Source of the DNA: Lachnospiraceae bacterium
Lineage (GTDB): Bacteria > Bacillota > Clostridia > Lachnospirales > Lachnospiraceae
Reading direction: 5' to 3'
DNA: 64,000 bases
NCBI GenBank assembly: GCA_029054245.1
Contig: JAIDFQ010000005.1
Coordinates: 13,561-77,560 of the forward strand
Below are positions 17,231-26,103 of the stretch, piece after piece. The position numbers were made by a program, and so were the translations under genes. The notes under the pieces are model-generated. The model was given only the letters and a program-made list of their open reading frames with translations, was not told where the DNA came from and made no database searches. Position 1 is the first letter of the stretch. The number at the start of each line of letters is the position of its first letter.

Positions 17231-18193
17231 ATGGCAAAGACGACTGTGGTGATACCAAATTACAAGGGAATAAATTATATAGACCGCTGTCTTTCCTCCA
17301 TTTATGGAGGAACTATTATCCCAAAGGTCATCATGGTGGACAATCACTCGGAAGATGGAAGCCTTGCCCTGGTAAAAGAAAAGTATGATAAAGTAAAAGT
17401 CATAGAGTTTACAGAAAATATGGGTTTTTGCAAGGCAGTAAATGCAGGAATCAAGGCAGCGGACACGCCCTACGTCCTTCTGCTTAACAATGATACGGAG
17501 GTGGACGCCCAGATGGTGTCTTGCCTGGAGCAGGCACTTGACAATGACCGAAGTCTATTTTCAGCAGCGGCGAAAATGATGAATCTCCATGTACCTGAAA
17601 AGCTGGACGGCGCAGGAGATTTTTATTGTGCGCTTGGCTGGGCATTTGCCAGAGGAAAGGACAAACCAGCGGAAGGCTATGATAAGCCCTGCCGCATTTT
17701 TTCGGCATGTGCCGGCGCCGCCATTTACAGGCGGGAAGTATTCGATAACATTGGCTATTTTGATGAAAACCATTTTGCTTATTTGGAAGATCTTGATATA
17801 GGGTATCGTGCAAATATTTATGGATATCATAATAGGTATATTCCGAAAGCAAAGGTATATCATGCCGGCAGCGCCGCTACAGGTTCACGGCATAATAAAT
17901 TCAAAGTGACGCTATCTGCAAGGAATAATATTTATCTGATTTATAAGAATATGCCTTTTTTGCAGTTTTTGATTAATCTGCCATTTCTGACAGTGGGGCA
18001 TTTGATTAAATTTTCTTTTTTTGCGTCCAAAAGGATGGGAAGAGCTTACCTTACAGGGGTTTTTCAGGGATTTCGTCTTGCGCTTTCAAAAGAAGGCAGA
18101 AAAAATAAGGTGAAATTCAGATTGCGCAATGTTAGAAATTATTTGTGGATACAGGTGCAGCTGTGGGGGAATATTTTTAGGAAGGTGTTTTAG
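17231..18193 (+). CDS. GT2 family glycosyltransferase, rhamnosyltransferase-like
   Basis: 320 residues. It begins TTVVIPNYKGINYIDRCLSS, has ENMGFCKAVNAGI and LLLNNDTEVD, then CAGAAIYRREVF and AYLEDLDIGYRA, the pattern of the WcaE/RfbF-like rhamnosyltransferase branch of GT2. The C-terminal 80 residues contain two hydrophobic stretches, so it is probably membrane associated. A large intergenic inverted repeat begins about 20 nt after its stop codon. Confidence 0.87.
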   Translation: MAKTTVVIPNYKGINYIDRCLSSIYGGTIIPKVIMVDNHSEDGSLALVKEKYDKVKVIEFTENMGFCKAVNAGIKAADTPYVLLLNNDTEVDAQMVSCLEQALDNDRSLFSAAAKMMNLHVPEKLDGAGDFYCALGWAFARGKDKPAEGYDKPCRIFSACAGAAIYRREVFDNIGYFDENHFAYLEDLDIGYRANIYGYHNRYIPKAKVYHAGSAATGSRHNKFKVTLSARNNIYLIYKNMPFLQFLINLPFLTVGHLIKFSFFASKRMGRAYLTGVFQGFRLALSKEGRKNKVKFRLRNVRNYLWIQVQLWGNIFRKVF

Positions 18194-18213
18194 GTCAAGG
18201 AGATCGGTGCGTG

Positions 18214-18536
18214 GCGTGCCGCGGTCGCAGTCTGGCCTTTTGGGGTCTGCTGTAGGAGGGGCAGGGCGGAGCGGTACGTCTGTCACAGTCCTATGTACAG
18301 CGGCAAGAAGGGCTAAGTATCCTTGGCGCAGGTGCATCCGTGAGGACGCAACCGGCGTATTGCCCCATTCATGGGGCAAATTACGCCTTCGGCGGACGTC
18401 CTGTCCGCCGATTGCTGTTAATTCATCGGATACTAAGCCCTTCTAACCGCTTCCCATAAGGCCTGTGACAGACGTACCGTTCCGCCCTGCCCCTCCTACA
18501 GCAGACCCCAAAAGCCAGACCGCGGCCGCAGCACGC
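18214..18536. repeat. long intergenic inverted repeat with two apical hairpins
   Basis: The 442-nt gap between two polysaccharide genes is filled by this structure. Arms 18237-18288 and 18463-18514 match at 51 of 52 positions, the exception being a G-T pair. The pairing extends outward to about 18214 and 18536 with small bulges, and inward for about 34 nt more (18289-18322 with 18429-18462) with eight or nine mismatches. The apical region holds two further hairpins: one at about 18355-18387 (TTGCCCCAT facing ATGGGGCAA) and one with GGCGGAC facing GTCCGCC (18391-18409). As RNA or single-stranded DNA it would be a long rod with a forked tip. There is no T-tract and no credible ORF. Function unknown. 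Confidence 0.85.
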
Positions 18537-18584
18537 TCCATCCCCCATCCTTCCCTTCCTTACCGGACCCCCTTGAATTTTAAG

Positions 18585-18613
18585 TTGTACTTTTTGTAAT
18601 AATATTGTAAAAT
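18585..18613 (+). promoter_or_regulatory. promoter for the sugar phosphotransferase gene
   Basis: TTGTAC (18585-18590), a 17-nt spacer and TAAAAT (18608-18613), 23 nt before the ATG at 18636. It lies just after the inverted repeat. Confidence 0.6.
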
Positions 18614-18635
18614 ATTTGCAAGAAGGTAGCAGGAT

Positions 18636-20045
18636 ATGATAAAGGATAATCAGAAGTATTTCAATAGACTGCACTTGTTGGTAGACGCCGCAGTTGTAGC
18701 CGTCGCCTACTTGTTTGCATGGTATATAAAGTTCTGCACCATTTTTGCCGACACGGAACCAGGCGCAGGCGCATTAGACACGAGGACCTATTTCAGTTTC
18801 CTTTATTTTGTTGTGCCTGAATATATTATATTATACTATTTTTTTAATATGTATGCGCCAAAGCGCGCGACAAGACGAAAATATGAACTTGAAGGCATTG
18901 TCAAGGCGAACACCGTTGGCATTGTCTTCTTTATCGTATTCCTGTATTTTATCAAACAGCAGCACTTTTCCCGTTTTATGATGGGTGCATTTTATGTAAT
19001 CAATATTGCGTTTACGACGATATGCCGTACGTTGATTCGGAATATGCTGCTTTATTTTCGGAAAAAAGGATATAATTTAAAATATATACTTCTTGTAGGG
19101 TATTCCAGGGCGGCTGAGGAATATGTGACTAGAATCAATGCGAACCCTCAGTGGGGGTATGTAGTCAGGGGGATACTGGACGACAGGATTCCCAGCGGTA
19201 CAGTGTACAAGGGAGTCAAGGTGGTTGGCAGGATAGAAAATATCAAATATATTCTCCCTGAAAATAAATTGGATGAAATTGCGATTACCTTGGCATTAAA
19301 GGACTACGATCATTTGGAGTACATTGTGGATCTGTGTGAAAAGTCGGGAGTCCATACGAAGTTTATACCCGATTATAACTCGCTGGTACCAAGTCATCCT
19401 TATACGGAGGATCTGATGGGGTTGCCAGTTATCAATATCCGCTATGTGCCTCTTACCAATACCCTGAACTGGGTGACCAAGCGGGTGGTGGATATTGTTG
19501 GATCAGCATGTGGACTTATCTTGTCTTCTCCTATTATGCTTATTGCAGCATTGGCAGTAAGGCTGACGAGCCGCGGACCGATTCTTTTTAAGCAGGAAAG
19601 AGTGGGACTTCATAATAAAACTTTTAAGATGTATAAATTCAGAACCATGGAGATGCAGAAGCCTTCCACAGAGCAGAAAGCATGGACGGTGAAAGATGAC
19701 CCCAGGGTCACAAGGGTAGGAAAATTTTTGCGCCGGACTAGTTTAGATGAACTTCCCCAATTATTTAATATATTTATAGGAGAAATGTCTTTAGTGGGAC
19801 CAAGACCAGAGCGTCCGCAGTTTGTGGAGGTTTTCAAAGAAGAGATTCCCCGTTATATGATAAAGCACCAGGTCAGGCCAGGGCTTACGGGCTGGGCGCA
19901 GATTAATGGGTATCGGGGAGATACATCCATACGCAAGAGAATAGAATATGATCTTTTTTATATTGAAAACTGGACTTTGAGCATGGATTTTAAGATTATG
20001 TTCCTCACGATTTTTAAAGGTTTCATCAATAAAAATGCTTATTAA
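18636..20045 (+). CDS. polyprenyl-phosphate glycosylphosphotransferase (WcaJ/CpsE type)
   Basis: Starts glycan synthesis by transferring a sugar-1-phosphate onto undecaprenyl phosphate. The 469-residue protein has the usual plan: about four N-terminal membrane helices (residues 10-135), a central nucleotide-binding-like region (about 140-255), a further membrane segment (about 285-310) and a bacterial sugar transferase domain to the end, with KQERVG, YKFRTM, DELPQL and LVGPRPE motifs and QVRPGLTGWAQ. The sugar (glucose, galactose or other) cannot be told. It is placed with the exporter and LCP genes as the likely initiating enzyme of the same wall glycan. Confidence 0.93.
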   Translation: MIKDNQKYFNRLHLLVDAAVVAVAYLFAWYIKFCTIFADTEPGAGALDTRTYFSFLYFVVPEYIILYYFFNMYAPKRATRRKYELEGIVKANTVGIVFFIVFLYFIKQQHFSRFMMGAFYVINIAFTTICRTLIRNMLLYFRKKGYNLKYILLVGYSRAAEEYVTRINANPQWGYVVRGILDDRIPSGTVYKGVKVVGRIENIKYILPENKLDEIAITLALKDYDHLEYIVDLCEKSGVHTKFIPDYNSLVPSHPYTEDLMGLPVINIRYVPLTNTLNWVTKRVVDIVGSACGLILSSPIMLIAALAVRLTSRGPILFKQERVGLHNKTFKMYKFRTMEMQKPSTEQKAWTVKDDPRVTRVGKFLRRTSLDELPQLFNIFIGEMSLVGPRPERPQFVEVFKEEIPRYMIKHQVRPGLTGWAQINGYRGDTSIRKRIEYDLFYIENWTLSMDFKIMFLTIFKGFINKNAY

Positions 20046-20217
20046 AAACTTTGTGAATATAATGGAGGCAATTTACAAATCTTAAGGATAGATTAAAAAA
20101 GCTGTTAAGGGCTTGCCTAATGGGGAATTTTGTGCCAAAATAATATCTTGTGAGAAATCACAGATGATAAAGCCCAGTTAGATATGAAATGAAGTAAATA
20201 AGGGAGAGGTCGATCAT

Positions 20218-21381
20218 ATGACAACAACATCAAAGAAACCGGTTAAGAAAAGACCTGCCAGGTATGAAGAACCTGTCAGCGCAAAGAAAAAGAGCAGCGC
20301 TAAAGGAAGGAAAGAGCCTGTATCGGCGAAAAAGAAATCAAAGAAAAAGCGTACCAAGATACTGTTGTTTATTTTGGAAATATTCATTTTACTTATAATG
20401 GTTGTAGTTTTATACGGCGTTCTCAAAGTAGAAAAGGTCGGAAAGGTAGACTTGCCGAAGGAGGAAATCGTAATCAATCCAGAGGTTGAGGAGCAGGTAG
20501 AGACTACCATGAGGGGGTACCGGAACATCGCATTGTTTGGTGTGGATTCCACAACAGGCGCCCTCACGAAGAATACGCGAAGCGATACGATCATGATTGC
20601 GTCCATCAATTTGGACACAGGTGAGTGCAGACTTGTGAGCGTATACAGAGATACTTATTTGAACCTTAGCAATGACTCTTATAATAAATGTAATGGAGCA
20701 TATGCAAAGGGTGGTCCCAAACAGGCAATCAATATGCTTAACATGAATTTGGATATGAATATCACAGATTTCGTCACCGTAGGATTTGCGGGTCTTAGTG
20801 ATACGATTGATGCACTTGGCGGTATTATGATTGACGTGGATTCAGAGGAACTGAAGCATATCAATAACTATCAGATTTGTATGGCAGAAAACTTAAAGAG
20901 GGATTATGTGCCGGTAACTAGCACAGGGTATCAGCTCTTAGACGGGCTTCAGGCAACTGCTTACTGTCGTATCCGTTATACAGCAGGGGATGACTTTAAG
21001 CGGGCAGAGCGCCAGAGAGAAGTGCTGATGGCAGTGGCAGATAAGGCAAAAACTGCTTCACCTGCAACCCTCAATTCTGTTGCAAATGCTATATTTGATA
21101 AGGATGAAATATATACCTCTCTGGATCTTTCTGAGATACTTGAACTGTTAGGTGAAATTGGCAGATATGAGATTGTGGATCAGGGAGGATTCCCAGAGGA
21201 GAGTATGCGTACTACAGGTACCATTGGCTCTAAGGGAAGTTGTGTCGTACCAGTATCCCTTGCAGAGAATGTACAGTGGCTGCATGAGTTCCTGTTTAAG
21301 GATGAAGAATATTCTCCTTCTGCAACCGTGTTAGAATGTAGTGAAAAGGTTGCGGCTGATACGAGTCCGTATGTAAAATAA
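20218..21381 (+). CDS. LytR-CpsA-Psr (LCP) family ligase
   Basis: LCP proteins transfer lipid-linked wall polymers onto peptidoglycan outside the membrane. The 387-residue protein has a Lys/Ala-rich cytoplasmic N-terminus (1-45), one membrane anchor (about 47-68) and an LCP domain (about 98-290) with RSDTIMIASIN, SVYRDTYL, DALGGI and the RIRYTAGDDFKRAERQREVL block containing the conserved arginines. A C-terminal region of about 90 residues follows. AGGGAGAGG precedes the ATG. Together with the ABC exporter it indicates that the polymer ends up bound to the cell wall. Confidence 0.93.
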   Translation: MTTTSKKPVKKRPARYEEPVSAKKKSSAKGRKEPVSAKKKSKKKRTKILLFILEIFILLIMVVVLYGVLKVEKVGKVDLPKEEIVINPEVEEQVETTMRGYRNIALFGVDSTTGALTKNTRSDTIMIASINLDTGECRLVSVYRDTYLNLSNDSYNKCNGAYAKGGPKQAINMLNMNLDMNITDFVTVGFAGLSDTIDALGGIMIDVDSEELKHINNYQICMAENLKRDYVPVTSTGYQLLDGLQATAYCRIRYTAGDDFKRAERQREVLMAVADKAKTASPATLNSVANAIFDKDEIYTSLDLSEILELLGEIGRYEIVDQGGFPEESMRTTGTIGSKGSCVVPVSLAENVQWLHEFLFKDEEYSPSATVLECSEKVAADTSPYVK

Positions 21382-21422
21382 AAATACCAAGCGACGGCAC
21401 GTTTTGGGCTGACGTATTGGAT

Positions 21423-21452
21423 AGAAAGGACCAACGAAAGCTGGTCCTTTCT
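21423..21452 (+). terminator. hairpin after the LCP gene
   Basis: AGAAAGGACCA (21423-21433) pairs perfectly with TGGTCCTTTCT (21442-21452) across an 8-nt loop. No T-tract follows, so termination is uncertain. Confidence 0.5.
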
Positions 21453-21487
21453 GCGTTATAGAAATTTTGTCAGGAGGGGCATGACAT

Positions 21488-22414
21488 ATGGTAAAGGCAG
21501 ATGTCATTATACCGGTATACAAACCGTCAGAAAAGTTCCTTAGGCTTCTGGATATGCTTCAGGTGCAAAGTCAGCCGATTAACCAGATCATTGTAATCAA
21601 CACAGAAAAGAAATATTTTGATCAGCTCACCGCTGGGACAGATTTCTGGCAAAAATATAAAGAACTGAGAGTGGAGCACATTACGAAGGAAGAATATGAT
21701 CATGGGGGTACTAGGAACTTAGGGGTGTCTCTATCAAAGGCGCCATATTTCATCATGATGACGGATGATGCAGTCCCGGCAGATGATCAAATGGCAGAGC
21801 GTCTGCTTGCGCCTTTTAAGGAGGAGAAGGTGGGGATGACTTATGCGAGGCAGATGCCGGTCAAGGAGTGCGGCATAATTGAGCGTTATACCCGTTCTTT
21901 TAATTACCCAAATATTTCTTGTCTTAAATCAGTTGAAAACTTAAAGGATATGGGAATTAAAGCTTTTTTTGCATCAAATGCCTGTGCTGCATATAGGAGA
22001 GATGTTTTTGACCGATTAAAGGGTTTTGCGGAAGGAACGATTTTCAATGAAGATATGATTTATGCCAGAGGGCTTTTGAATGCGGGCTATCAAATTGCTT
22101 ATTCAGCAGAGGCAAAGGTAGTACATTCTCACAATTATAGTGGAATAGCGCAGCTTAAGAGAAACTTTGACTTAGGGGTCTCTCATGCCGATCATCCTGA
22201 GGTTTTTGCAGGACTTTCCACGGAGTCGGAGGGAATCCGTCTTGTGAAGAAAACTTGTGCGCATCTTTGGAACATCAAAAGACCATGGCTTATATTTAAG
22301 TTGGTGTGGCAGAGTGGTTGTAAATATTTAGGATATTTTTTAGGAAAAAGATACAAGAAGCTGCCTGTAAAATTGGTAAAAAAAATTTCTATGAATCAAG
22401 GATATTGGAAATAG
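21488..22414 (+). CDS. GT2 family glycosyltransferase, rhamnosyltransferase-like
   Basis: 308 residues. It opens with KADVIIPVYKPSEKF and has YDHGGTRNLGVSLSKAPY, MMTDDAVPAD (metal-binding acids) and ASNACAAYRRDVFDRLKGF, a layout seen in rhamnosyltransferases of the RgpB/RfbF branch. FNEDMIYARGLL marks the end of the catalytic domain. AGGAGGGG lies about 8 nt before the ATG. It is the fifth GT2 gene of the cluster and the only one downstream of the LCP ligase. Substrates are not determined by sequence. Confidence 0.85.
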   Translation: MVKADVIIPVYKPSEKFLRLLDMLQVQSQPINQIIVINTEKKYFDQLTAGTDFWQKYKELRVEHITKEEYDHGGTRNLGVSLSKAPYFIMMTDDAVPADDQMAERLLAPFKEEKVGMTYARQMPVKECGIIERYTRSFNYPNISCLKSVENLKDMGIKAFFASNACAAYRRDVFDRLKGFAEGTIFNEDMIYARGLLNAGYQIAYSAEAKVVHSHNYSGIAQLKRNFDLGVSHADHPEVFAGLSTESEGIRLVKKTCAHLWNIKRPWLIFKLVWQSGCKYLGYFLGKRYKKLPVKLVKKISMNQGYWK

Positions 22415-22552
22415 GTCTATGTTATCTATAACACAATCATCAAACTTTTATCACAAAATGAACACAATTACTGAATATACTAAGTGCATAGTTAAGAGAC
22501 AGCAAACGGTATAAAAGCCGTGCATCACAGGAAAGGAAAAGAGGTAATTGTT

Positions 22553-24025
22553 ATGTACGAAAATAATTATCCAAACAACTATGATCATTCTGTGCAGGGA
22601 CAGAATAGGATGAACCATACAAATCAGAGTCAGGGAAATGGGAATACCTACCAGTATGGGTCAAATGGCAGTTTTAGCGGAGCCAATAATGGTTTTTACA
22701 GTGAACGAGGAGATGGGCATGGGTACGGGAGGAAGCCAGAGAAGAGGCAGAGCAGCAATTTTGGAGTAGGCAAAAAGCTGATAATTGGAATCTGCTGCGG
22801 ATTATTGTTCGGGATTTTTGCCGGATTGGGCTTTCAGGCAATTGATTTTGCAGCAGATTTCATGATGCCAAGTGCCGGAAAAGCACAGGTGCAGGAGAAT
22901 TCTTTGTCGGAAGAAGATTCCCAGGCGGCAGGAGAAAATGACAGTTCGGAAGGAAAAAATGGCACGGCACAGGCAGAGGGCAGTCAGGTGACCATGACCA
23001 CAGTGACGGATGTAACACAGGTGGTAAAGGATGCGATGCCGTCGGTGGTCTCCGTCAATGGAAAGTATATAGAGAAGATGACCTTCTGGGGACAGGAATT
23101 CAGTCAGGAAGGCATGGGATCCGGCTCAGGGATTATTGTCGGAAAGAATGATACAGAACTTCTTCTGGTAACAAATTTTCATGTAGTTCAGTCAGCAGAG
23201 GAGCTGACGGTCCAGTTCGTAAACGGCGATCAGGCACAGGCACAGGTAAAGGGTGTAGACGAGGATAAAGACCTTGCAATCATTGCTGTGCAGCTTGGCG
23301 ATATCAGCAATGAAGTCATGGATCAGATTACCATTGCAAAACTGGGAAGTTCAGATGAGCTTACCGTAGGCGAGCCGGTCATAGCGATCGGGAATGCGCT
23401 GGGGTATGGACAGTCTGTCACTACTGGCGTGGTCAGCGCGCTTGACAGGACCATAGGAACTGCCGCAACGCAAAACATGTCTGAGAATATGGATACAGAG
23501 ATCAATACATTCATTCAGACCGATGCGGCGATTAATCCGGGCAATTCGGGAGGCGCTCTTTTGAACATCAAAGGAGAGGTTATTGGTATTAATTCCAGCA
23601 AAATTGGGGATACCCGTGTAGAAGGCATGTGCTATGCGATTCCTATTTCTGATGCAAAGCCGATTATAGAAAAATTGATGGAAAAGGAGACGAGGCTGAA
23701 GGTTGCAGAAGAGGACAGAGGATATCTGGGAATCACAGGCGTGGATGTAAAATCGGAATATTCACAGCTTTATGGGGCGCCTAAGGGTGTATATGTTTCA
23801 TCCGTCACTGAAGGATCAGGGGCAGAGAAGGCAGGGCTTATGAGAGGTGATATTATCGTGGAAATGAATGGCGAAGAAATTACTTCCATGTCAGAGCTTA
23901 AGAGTGAACTGCAATATTATGCAGCAGGAACGACGGTAACATTGAAACTGATGCAGGCATATCCTGACGGATACCGCGAGAATACGGTCGAAGTAGTACT
24001 GGGAGGCTCCAGCAGCGTTCAGTAG
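22553..24025 (+). CDS. htrA: HtrA/DegP-like serine protease, membrane anchored
   Basis: Extracytoplasmic quality-control protease. The ATG at 22553 is chosen because GAGG lies 8 nt before it; the ATG at 22520 has none. The 490-residue protein has a Asn/Gly/Gln-rich cytoplasmic part (1-65), a membrane anchor (about 75-97), an acidic Ser-rich linker, a trypsin-like domain with the triad in TNFHVV (His), DEDKDLAII (Asp) and NPGNSGGAL (Ser), and one PDZ domain (about 385-480). All catalytic residues are present. It stands alone between the polysaccharide cluster and a lipoprotein gene. Confidence 0.95.
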   Translation: MYENNYPNNYDHSVQGQNRMNHTNQSQGNGNTYQYGSNGSFSGANNGFYSERGDGHGYGRKPEKRQSSNFGVGKKLIIGICCGLLFGIFAGLGFQAIDFAADFMMPSAGKAQVQENSLSEEDSQAAGENDSSEGKNGTAQAEGSQVTMTTVTDVTQVVKDAMPSVVSVNGKYIEKMTFWGQEFSQEGMGSGSGIIVGKNDTELLLVTNFHVVQSAEELTVQFVNGDQAQAQVKGVDEDKDLAIIAVQLGDISNEVMDQITIAKLGSSDELTVGEPVIAIGNALGYGQSVTTGVVSALDRTIGTAATQNMSENMDTEINTFIQTDAAINPGNSGGALLNIKGEVIGINSSKIGDTRVEGMCYAIPISDAKPIIEKLMEKETRLKVAEEDRGYLGITGVDVKSEYSQLYGAPKGVYVSSVTEGSGAEKAGLMRGDIIVEMNGEEITSMSELKSELQYYAAGTTVTLKLMQAYPDGYRENTVEVVLGGSSSVQ

Positions 24026-24097
24026 AAAAACACGCATTCTTTTTTTGATGGACTCATAAAATTAATAAAAAGAAATGACAGTATTTATGGGTGATGC

Positions 24098-24535
24098 ATG
24101 AAAAAGATTGGTCTTCGGTTTGGAAAATTTGGGATATGTGTGCTTGGAGCTGTGATGATTAGCCTGCTTGCGGGATGTGCGAAAGAGAAGGATCCAATGG
24201 AGAAAATAAAGGATCTGGAATTTACGGTGCTTGCGGAGGATAATATACCGGATGAACTTAAGACAGTCATTGATGAGAAAAAAGAAAATACGTTTAAGGT
24301 TACTTATCAGGACAATGGGTTTTTGTATATTTGCATCGGATATGGCGAACAGGTGAGCGGCGGTTATAGTATTACGGTAAATGATTTGTACCTTACGGAA
24401 AATGCGATTTATGCAGATACGACCCTGCTGGGACCGGAACCGGGGGATGCAGCGGCGGCAAAGAAGAATGCACCCTCCTATCCATATATCGTGATTAAGA
24501 CGGAATTTGTGGATAAACCAGTAGTGTTCAATTGA
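24098..24535 (+). CDS. lipoprotein with PrcB-like C-terminal domain
   Basis: 145 residues with a signal peptide ending in the lipobox LLAGC, so lipidated at Cys about residue 27. The mature part contains GGYSITVNDLYLTENAIYADTTLLGP, split here by eye as GGYSITVND and LLGP, which resembles the PrcB protease-complex C-terminal domain found in many clostridial lipoproteins. It lies 72 nt after the HtrA gene, so a link to surface protein quality control is possible but only inferred from proximity. Confidence 0.7.
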   Translation: MKKIGLRFGKFGICVLGAVMISLLAGCAKEKDPMEKIKDLEFTVLAEDNIPDELKTVIDEKKENTFKVTYQDNGFLYICIGYGEQVSGGYSITVNDLYLTENAIYADTTLLGPEPGDAAAAKKNAPSYPYIVIKTEFVDKPVVFN

Positions 24536-24539
24536 AAAG

Positions 24540-24780
24540 TTTGGAGATAGCGCGCAGCGGCATTATTTGTCACTGCGCGTTGTTAACATAAGGGCAGTTC
24601 GCGAAGCGTGCTGCCCGTTGTATGTCTTAGCAGTAAAAGTCCGCACAGCGTTAGGCGTCCCATGCCACAAGATGGAAAGATTTTCTGGTGGACTTGGCGG
24701 GGATATGGTAGAATGGAAGAAATGTATTGTTGCTGTTTTTGTAAAGTTTGTAGATAAAAGGCGAGAAAATTGACCGTGGT
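24540..24780 (+). other. leader region before pyrC
   Basis: No convincing gene. Short GC-rich self-complementary pieces are visible: GCGCGCAG facing CTGCGCGT (about 24550-24580) and GGGCAG facing CTGCCC (24592-24616). AAGTCC near 24637 could pair with GGACTT near 24692. A TGGTAGAAT extended -10-like sequence is near 24707-24715. It could be a structured leader, but no known PyrR-binding consensus was recognised. Confidence 0.3.
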
Positions 24781-24793
24781 GGGAGGCGGAGGA

Positions 24794-26080
24794 ATGCTTT
24801 ATATTAAAAATGGTACGATTATTGATCCGGTCAGGGATATTACTTATAAGGCGGACTTACAGATAGAGGATGGAAGGATTTTAAGGATTTTGAAGGAAGG
24901 AGAGGCTCTGGATAAGGAGCTACCTGAAAATGTGCAGGTAATCGACGAAAGCGGGCTTATGGTTGCACCGGGACTGGCAGATACACATGTACATTTCAGG
25001 GATCCGGGATTTACCTATAAGGAGGATATCCATAGCGGAGCGGCTGCTGCTGTCAGGGGGGGATTTACGCAGATTGTGCTGATGGCGAATACGAAGCCTC
25101 CTGTGGATAATGTGGAGACGCTTTTCTATGTGCTTGAAAAGGGAAGGCGGACAGGAATCCATATTGCAAGCTGTGTGAATGTGACCCGGCAGATGGCGGG
25201 GAAAGAGCTGGTGGATATGGAAGAGTTGGCAAAGGCAGGGGCAGCGGGGTTTACAGATGATGGTATTCCGCTGATGGATGAAGAACTTGTAAGGAAGGCA
25301 ATGAAGCAGGCACGGAGGCTGCATAAGCCTATCAGTTTTCATGAGGAGGACCCGGCTCTGATTGTCAATAATGGAGTAAACAGCGGGAAAGCGGCGGCTT
25401 ATTATGGCATTGAAGGTTCACCTAGAGAAGCGGAAATCAGTCTGGTAAAAAGGGATTTGGAACTTGCCCTTCAAACGGGAGCGGAAGTGGTCATACAGCA
25501 CATTAGTTCAAAGGAGGCAGTAAAACTGGTGCGCAGGGCGAAAGCACAAGGAGCGCATGTTCATGCGGAAGCCACGCCACATCATTTTACGCTTACACAG
25601 GAAGCCGTGATTGAAAAGGGAACATTAGCAAAAATGAATCCGCCCCTTCGTGAGGAAGAGGACAGGATGGCGATCATAGAAGGGCTGAAAGACGGCACCA
25701 TCGATTTAATTGCGACGGATCATGCACCTCACAGCAGGGAAGAAAAAGAACGTCCTATTACGCAGGCGCCTAGTGGTATTATTGGGTTGGAGACGGCGCT
25801 CTCCCTTGGAATCAGAGAACTGGTGGAGCCAGGGTATCTGTCTTATGGGAAGCTGATTCATGCCATGAGCACAGCTCCGTGCAGGCTTTATAAACTTCAT
25901 GGCGGCAAGATAGAGGAAGGGGCGGCGGCAGACTTGGTTCTGTTTGCGCCGAAGGAGCGGTGGACAGTGTCGGAATTTGCATCGAAATCTGCGAATTCGC
26001 CTTTTATTGGGGAGGCGCTTCCGGGCGTGGTACATTATACCATCTGCGGCGGAAACATTGTGTATCAGAGAAATGATTAG
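24794..26080 (+). CDS. pyrC: dihydroorotase
   Basis: Cyclises N-carbamoyl-aspartate to dihydroorotate, the third step of pyrimidine synthesis. The 428-residue class I amidohydrolase has the metal-binding DTHVHFRDPG near residue 58, HAEATPHHF around 255 and ATDHAPHSREEK around 304. The ATG at 24794 has GGGAGG 7 nt upstream; an in-frame TTG at 24770 has none. It heads a three-gene unit, with pyrK beginning 23 nt after it. Confidence 0.96.
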   Translation: MLYIKNGTIIDPVRDITYKADLQIEDGRILRILKEGEALDKELPENVQVIDESGLMVAPGLADTHVHFRDPGFTYKEDIHSGAAAAVRGGFTQIVLMANTKPPVDNVETLFYVLEKGRRTGIHIASCVNVTRQMAGKELVDMEELAKAGAAGFTDDGIPLMDEELVRKAMKQARRLHKPISFHEEDPALIVNNGVNSGKAAAYYGIEGSPREAEISLVKRDLELALQTGAEVVIQHISSKEAVKLVRRAKAQGAHVHAEATPHHFTLTQEAVIEKGTLAKMNPPLREEEDRMAIIEGLKDGTIDLIATDHAPHSREEKERPITQAPSGIIGLETALSLGIRELVEPGYLSYGKLIHAMSTAPCRLYKLHGGKIEEGAAADLVLFAPKERWTVSEFASKSANSPFIGEALPGVVHYTICGGNIVYQRND

Positions 26081-26103
26081 ATTATGGCAAAGGAGAACCG
26101 GAT

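Noticed and set aside
18086..18446. ORFs of about 100 residues on both strands around the first inverted repeat
   Set aside because: They run through the repeat arms, are Arg/Pro/Gly-rich and lack ribosome binding sites.
24567..24773. 68-residue ORF between the lipoprotein gene and pyrC
   Set aside because: No ribosome binding site, odd composition, and it covers self-complementary leader sequence.
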